This document shows, one piece after another, positions 59,766 through 64,000 of a stretch of 64,000 nucleotides of DNA. Each line of letters starts with the position of its first letter. The stretch's first letter is position 1. This DNA is from Prochilodus magdalenae (taxonomy: Eukaryota > Chordata > Actinopteri > Characiformes > Prochilodontidae). A program made the translations under genes and the position numbers. The DNA lies in NCBI GenBank assembly GCA_024036415.1, contig JAMWET010006981.1, positions 17,501-81,500 of the forward strand, in the 5' to 3' direction. Under the pieces are notes generated by a model that saw only the letters and a program-made list of their open reading frames with translations, ran no database searches and had not been told where the DNA came from.

Positions 59766-60154
59766 TCCTCCTAAGGAAATCTGAAGTAGGTTTGACCGTG
59801 TGGTTTCTGACTCGGCATGACTCGGGCTGTTATTATAAATGGACAAACACAATGGGCAATATCCCATTTTCTATATTCCATATTTATTTCCAATAAGATA
59901 ATAGATTGTTATTAAATTCCCTACAAGCTGGGACTGTTTTTCCTCTGACAGCCGTTTATGATAATAATAAAACAATGTGGGATTTTTGCTGACTCTACTT
60001 TAAAGGAGTTTATGTTCTCTGATTTTAGTGAATTGGTGTGTGGATGAGGCGGTATTAAAAAGGCAGTGGGACCAGGAGCACAAGAGAAGGAAACAGAGGG
60101 AGAGAGAGGAAGGGCGGGAGGAGTACAGAGAAGGAGAGAGGCAGTATTACTCAC

Positions 60155-60187
60155 CATTTTCAAAGGAGACACATTTCTGTTCACTCT
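60155..60187 (-). CDS. weak candidate clnk N-terminal exon (33 nt)
   Basis: Acceptor GAAACGCAG and an excellent donor GTGAGT enclose RVNRNVSPLKM, phase 0 both ends, compatible with the 57899 exon. No homology that I can confirm. Confidence 0.3.
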
Positions 60188-61490
60188 CTGCGTTTCACCA
60201 GAAAAGAAGCACACACAGTGACCTGGATTAGTTACAGTAAACCGCTTTAGCTGACAATGATCAACAAGGTTTAGAAACCCGTCTCCAGTTTCCTAGAGCT
60301 AAAGCCTGCCATGCTTTACCATGCAGAGCTGCCACTTGACAACTGCACATAGCTAATTGGGGCTTTAGCACATGTGTATATAATATAATTCAGAACTTTA
60401 TGAAAATTAAGCATCAAATCTAGTTAAAATGAATTGTAGAAAATGTAGGACCCCATATAGCATTAAGGCTAAGCACACCAACCAAACTTAAACAGCATTC
60501 AATGATCATAGAACTTATAAACCAGTCATATAAGCCAGTATGAATTAGTAAAATTGGGAGGACATAATGTGGAGTGAATGGACGAGGACATTCTTCATAT
60601 AAAGCAGCAACACGTCAAGTAGTGTTTGCAGCATCCTTAGGATGTAATGCGCATTTATGAATGGGGAGGACAGACTGTGGAGGACATTCTAGTATGAATG
60701 GACGAGGACATTCTTAAATAAACAGCAGCATTCAAGTTCTGATGTTCCAGTTGTCTGATAATGCAATCAAACACCACGTAAAATCGGGAAAGATGAAAAC
60801 AGATAATGGGAGGAAACCAGACTGTGGAGGGACTGGAGGACATTCTAGTATCAATGGTGAAAACAAGAAATTCTCGATAATACAGTGAAGTAGGACACGT
60901 TGTTCTACGAGTGGAGTTAGCCTAATTGCCTTTTGTTATCTGATAAGCCTAGTTGCTTGACTTCAGATTCTGACGTGAAGTAGAACAGAGTAGTGTGATT
61001 TAGGGGCTGATGACTCTTGATCGGAGCAGGGGACACGCTGTGAATGGCAACCACAGTGAGAACACTATTAAAATCCGTGATGAGGAACTGGACCCCAGAA
61101 TCTGGGAGTTATACGTTACAGGGCTTAGGTTCAACCCAGGTGGACTCGCTGAGACGGTCGCACACGGTGGACGCCTAGACAGCCAGAGAATGTTAGACTG
61201 CTAGTGAAAATACCAGTAACCCACTTCAAGCTTCACAGGATTACAGGGCGCTAAGCACTCTCTGGAACAACACATGGCGTTTGATGTTCTTTGAAGCATT
61301 GTAGAACAAAGTCAAACTCCACAGGTCAGTAGAGCATGACGTGTCTTACACAGTCAGCTCTGGATTTGCGTCGCTAGCCTTCAGCAAACCATAGAGCCGG
61401 ACACCTAACCTGCCAGGCTTCTGTCAACATCGAGCTTAACGCATCATTACCAAGCAGTAAATTCAACAAGTCCCTGAATGTGAATCGGGG
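60188..61490. other. unassigned sequence
   Basis: A loose duplication around 60550-60860 repeats GAATGGACGAGGACATTCTT. No gene seen. Confidence 0.4.
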
Positions 61491-61491
61491 T

Positions 61492-63722
61492 AGAACAGTG
61501 TAGGACAGTGTGAGTGGGGGTAGAACAGTGTAGGACAGTGTGAATGGGGGTAGAACAGTGTAGGACAGTGTGAATGGGGGTAGAACAGTGTAGGACAGTG
61601 TGAAGGGGGTAGAACAGTGTAGGAGGAGCTAGTGTGAAATGGGGGTTAGAACAGTGTAGGACAGTGTGAATGGGGGTAGAACAGTGTAGGACAGTGTGAA
61701 TGGGGTTAGGGTGTAGGAACAGAATGGGGGTAGGACAGTGGTGACCCGTGGGGGTAGGGGTAGAACAGTGTAGGACAGTGTGAATGGGGGTAGAACAGTG
61801 TAGGACAGTGTGAATGGGGGTAGAACAGTGTAGGACAGTGTGAATGGGGGTAGAACAGTGTAGGACAGTGTGAATGGGGGTAGAACAGTGTAGGACAGTG
61901 TGAATGGGGGTAGAACAGTGTAGGACAGTGTGAATGGGGGTAGAACAGTGTAGGACAGTGTGAAGGGGGTAGAACAGTGTAGGACAGTGTGAATGGGGGT
62001 AGATCTAGTTAGGAACAGTGTAGGACTTCAGTGTGAAGGGGGTAGAACAGGTGTAAGGACAGTGTGGATGGGGGTAGAACAGTGTAGGACAGTGTGGAAT
62101 AGCCTTAAGACAGTGTAAGGGACAGTTGTGAATAGAAACAGTGTAGGGACAGTGTGGAATAGGGGGTAGTTAGACAGTGTAGGAAGGTGTGAATGGGGGT
62201 AGAACAGTGTAGGACAGTGTGAATGGGCTGGTTAGAACAGTGTAGGACAGTGTGTGAATGGGGTAGAAACAGTGTAGGACAAAGTGTGATGTGAATGGGG
62301 GTAGAACAGTGTAGGACAGTGTGAATGGGGTAGAAAAGTGTAGAACAGTGTAATGGGGGTAGGACAGTGTAGGAAGTGGGGTCGAACAGTGTAGGACAGT
62401 GTGAAGGGGGTAGAACAGTGTAGGACAGTGTGAATGGGGGTAGAACAGTGTAGGACAGTGTGAATGGGGGTATTAGTTACATGTAGAACAGTGTGAATGG
62501 GGGGTAGGACAGTGTGAATGAAGGGGGTAGAACAGTGTAGGACAGTGTGAAGGGGGTAGAACAGTGTAGGACAGTGTGAATGGGGGTAGAACAGTGTAGG
62601 ACAGTGTGAATGGGGGTAGAACAGTGTAGGACAGTGTGAATGGGGGTAGAACAGTGTAGGACAGTGTGAATGGGGGTAGAACAGTGGCTAGTAGGATGGG
62701 GTGAAATGTAAGGGTAGTAGAACAGTGTAGGGCAGTGTGAATGGGGGGTAGAACAGTGTTCAGGACACGTGTTGAATGGGAGTGGGGGTAGAACAGTGTA
62801 GGACAGTGTGGAATGGGGGGGGTAGAAGACAGTGGTAGGGTGTAGAAACATGGGGCTAGAACAGTGTAGGATCAGTGTGAATGGGGGTAGAAACAGTGTT
62901 ATGGCCGGTGACAGGGGGTAGGAATCATGGGGGTTGGGTGGAACAGTGTAGGACAGTGTGAATGGGGGTAGAACAGTGTAGGACAGTGTGAATGGGGGTA
63001 GAACAGTGTAGGACAGTGTGAAGGGGGTAGAACAGTGTAGGACAGTGTGAATGGGGGTAGAACAGTGTAGGACAGTGTGAATGGGGGTAGAACAGTGTAG
63101 GACAGTGTGAATGGGGGTAGAACAGTGTAGGACAGTGTGAATGGGGGTAGAACAGTGTAGGACAGTGTGAATGGGGGTAGAACAGTGTAGGACAGTGTGA
63201 ATGGGGGTAGAACAGTGTAGGACAGTGTGAATGGGGGTAGAACAGTGTAGGACAGTGTGAATGGGGGTAGAACAGTGTAGGACAGTGTGAATGGGGGTGG
63301 AACAGTGTAGGACAGTGTGAAGGGGGTAGAACAGTGTAGGACAGTGTGTGACATGGGGTAGTGAGTGGTGTAGGCTATGTGTGACAGTGTAGGAACACAG
63401 TGTGAAAATGCGGGGGGTAGAACAGTGTAGGACAGTGTGATGGGGGTAGAACAGTGTAGGACAGTGTGAATGGGGGTAGAACAGTGTAGGACAGTGTGAA
63501 TGGGGTAGAACAGTGTATGACAGTGGTGAAGGGGGTGTATGGGAGGTTAGAACAGTGTAGGGCAGTGTGAATGGGGGTAGAACAGTGTAGGACAGTGTGA
63601 ATGGGGGTAGAACAGTGTAGGACAGTGTGCATGGGGGTAGAACAGTGTAGGACAGTGTGAATGGGGGTAGAACAGTGTAGGACAGTGTGAATGGGGGTAG
63701 AACAGTGTAGGACAGTGTGAAT
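61492..63722. repeat. 30-bp minisatellite, about 2.2 kb
   Basis: Tandem units GGGGGTAGAACAGTGTAGGA plus CAGTGTGAAT. Clean blocks (61740-61975, 62525-62690, 62940-63330, 63545-63722) alternate with blocks scrambled by indels. The long minus-strand frames come from the stop-free 30-base period and are not genes. Confidence 0.97.
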
Positions 63723-64000
63723 GACCCCACACAAGCCTCAAATCGAAAGATCTCTGAATTCACATTGTGCATCTCAGTTAGCTTTCCCCACTAAATGAGG
63801 ATATCTCTACCACACCGTGCCACCAGGCATTTCTTTCTCCTGGGATCCCAGTTATTCCCAGTCGGAAGCCCAAAAGGGAAAATGCTTGAGGGGAATATTG
63901 TGCAATCATTTTAATTGAGCGTACGTTTCCTTACAGAATTACATTCCGGGGAAACGTTTGTTTGTGTTTTGGCATTTGATAGGAGCAGTGTGCTTTCACC
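63723..64000. other. right edge, unassigned
   Basis: Unique-looking sequence, nothing recognised. Confidence 0.4.

Noticed and set aside
62477..63772. 431-codon minus-strand frame
   Set aside because: Translation of the 30-base minisatellite; the frame changes with each indel.

Overview
The window is nuclear DNA of a ray-finned fish. Genes have small exons split by spliceosomal introns. The intervening sequence is crowded with Tc1/mariner-like transposon remnants, a tRNA-derived SINE, a small inverted-repeat element, long microsatellites and several minisatellites. No species call is made from the sequence alone.

Three protein-coding genes are recognisable, in an order that matches human 4p16.1 as I know it (WDR1, ZNF518B, CLNK). 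(1) wdr1, minus strand, 821-14651: the first nine coding exons of the actin-disassembly factor WDR1/AIP1. They join in frame without a gap to about residue 347 of roughly 606, and the gene runs off the left edge. Its CpG-rich promoter lies at about 14.65-15.05 kb. (2) znf518b, plus strand: one intact 1095-codon exon at 25705-28992, a likely CpG-island promoter with non-coding first exon near 19-19.8 kb, and a 3' UTR of up to 3.1 kb. (3) clnk, minus strand, tail-to-tail with znf518b: three SH2-domain exons (32167-32337, 36206-36361, 42597-42674) are secure. An acidic tyrosine-containing N-terminal exon (57764-57899) and a chain of small, phase-compatible exons between 44.5 and 53 kb are likely. 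Some N-terminal sequence and at least one linker exon are not identified.

Between and inside the genes: 15-18.9 kb holds a diverged copy of the inverted-repeat element, a SINE and a decayed Tc1-like transposase; 20.6-21.65 kb a 27-bp minisatellite; 33-35.3 kb a duplicated unit; 36.6-42 kb (clnk intron) a LINE fragment, a Tc1 fragment, a 22-23-bp minisatellite, one inverted-repeat element and an almost complete Tc1-like element with both ends; 52.2-52.9 kb a CA/TG array filling one small clnk intron; 61.5-63.7 kb a 30-bp minisatellite.

The three genes do not form a pathway: WDR1 acts with cofilin on actin, ZNF518B is a nuclear zinc-finger protein linked to histone methylation, and CLNK is an immunoreceptor adaptor. 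The most interesting observations are an apparent U12-type (ATATCC) donor in wdr1, loss of the C-terminal zinc finger in znf518b, overlapping poly(A) signals between znf518b and clnk, a clnk intron made almost wholly of a TG array, and a compact 254-256 bp inverted-repeat element present in three close copies and one old one. I see no clear evidence of a wholly new biological system.
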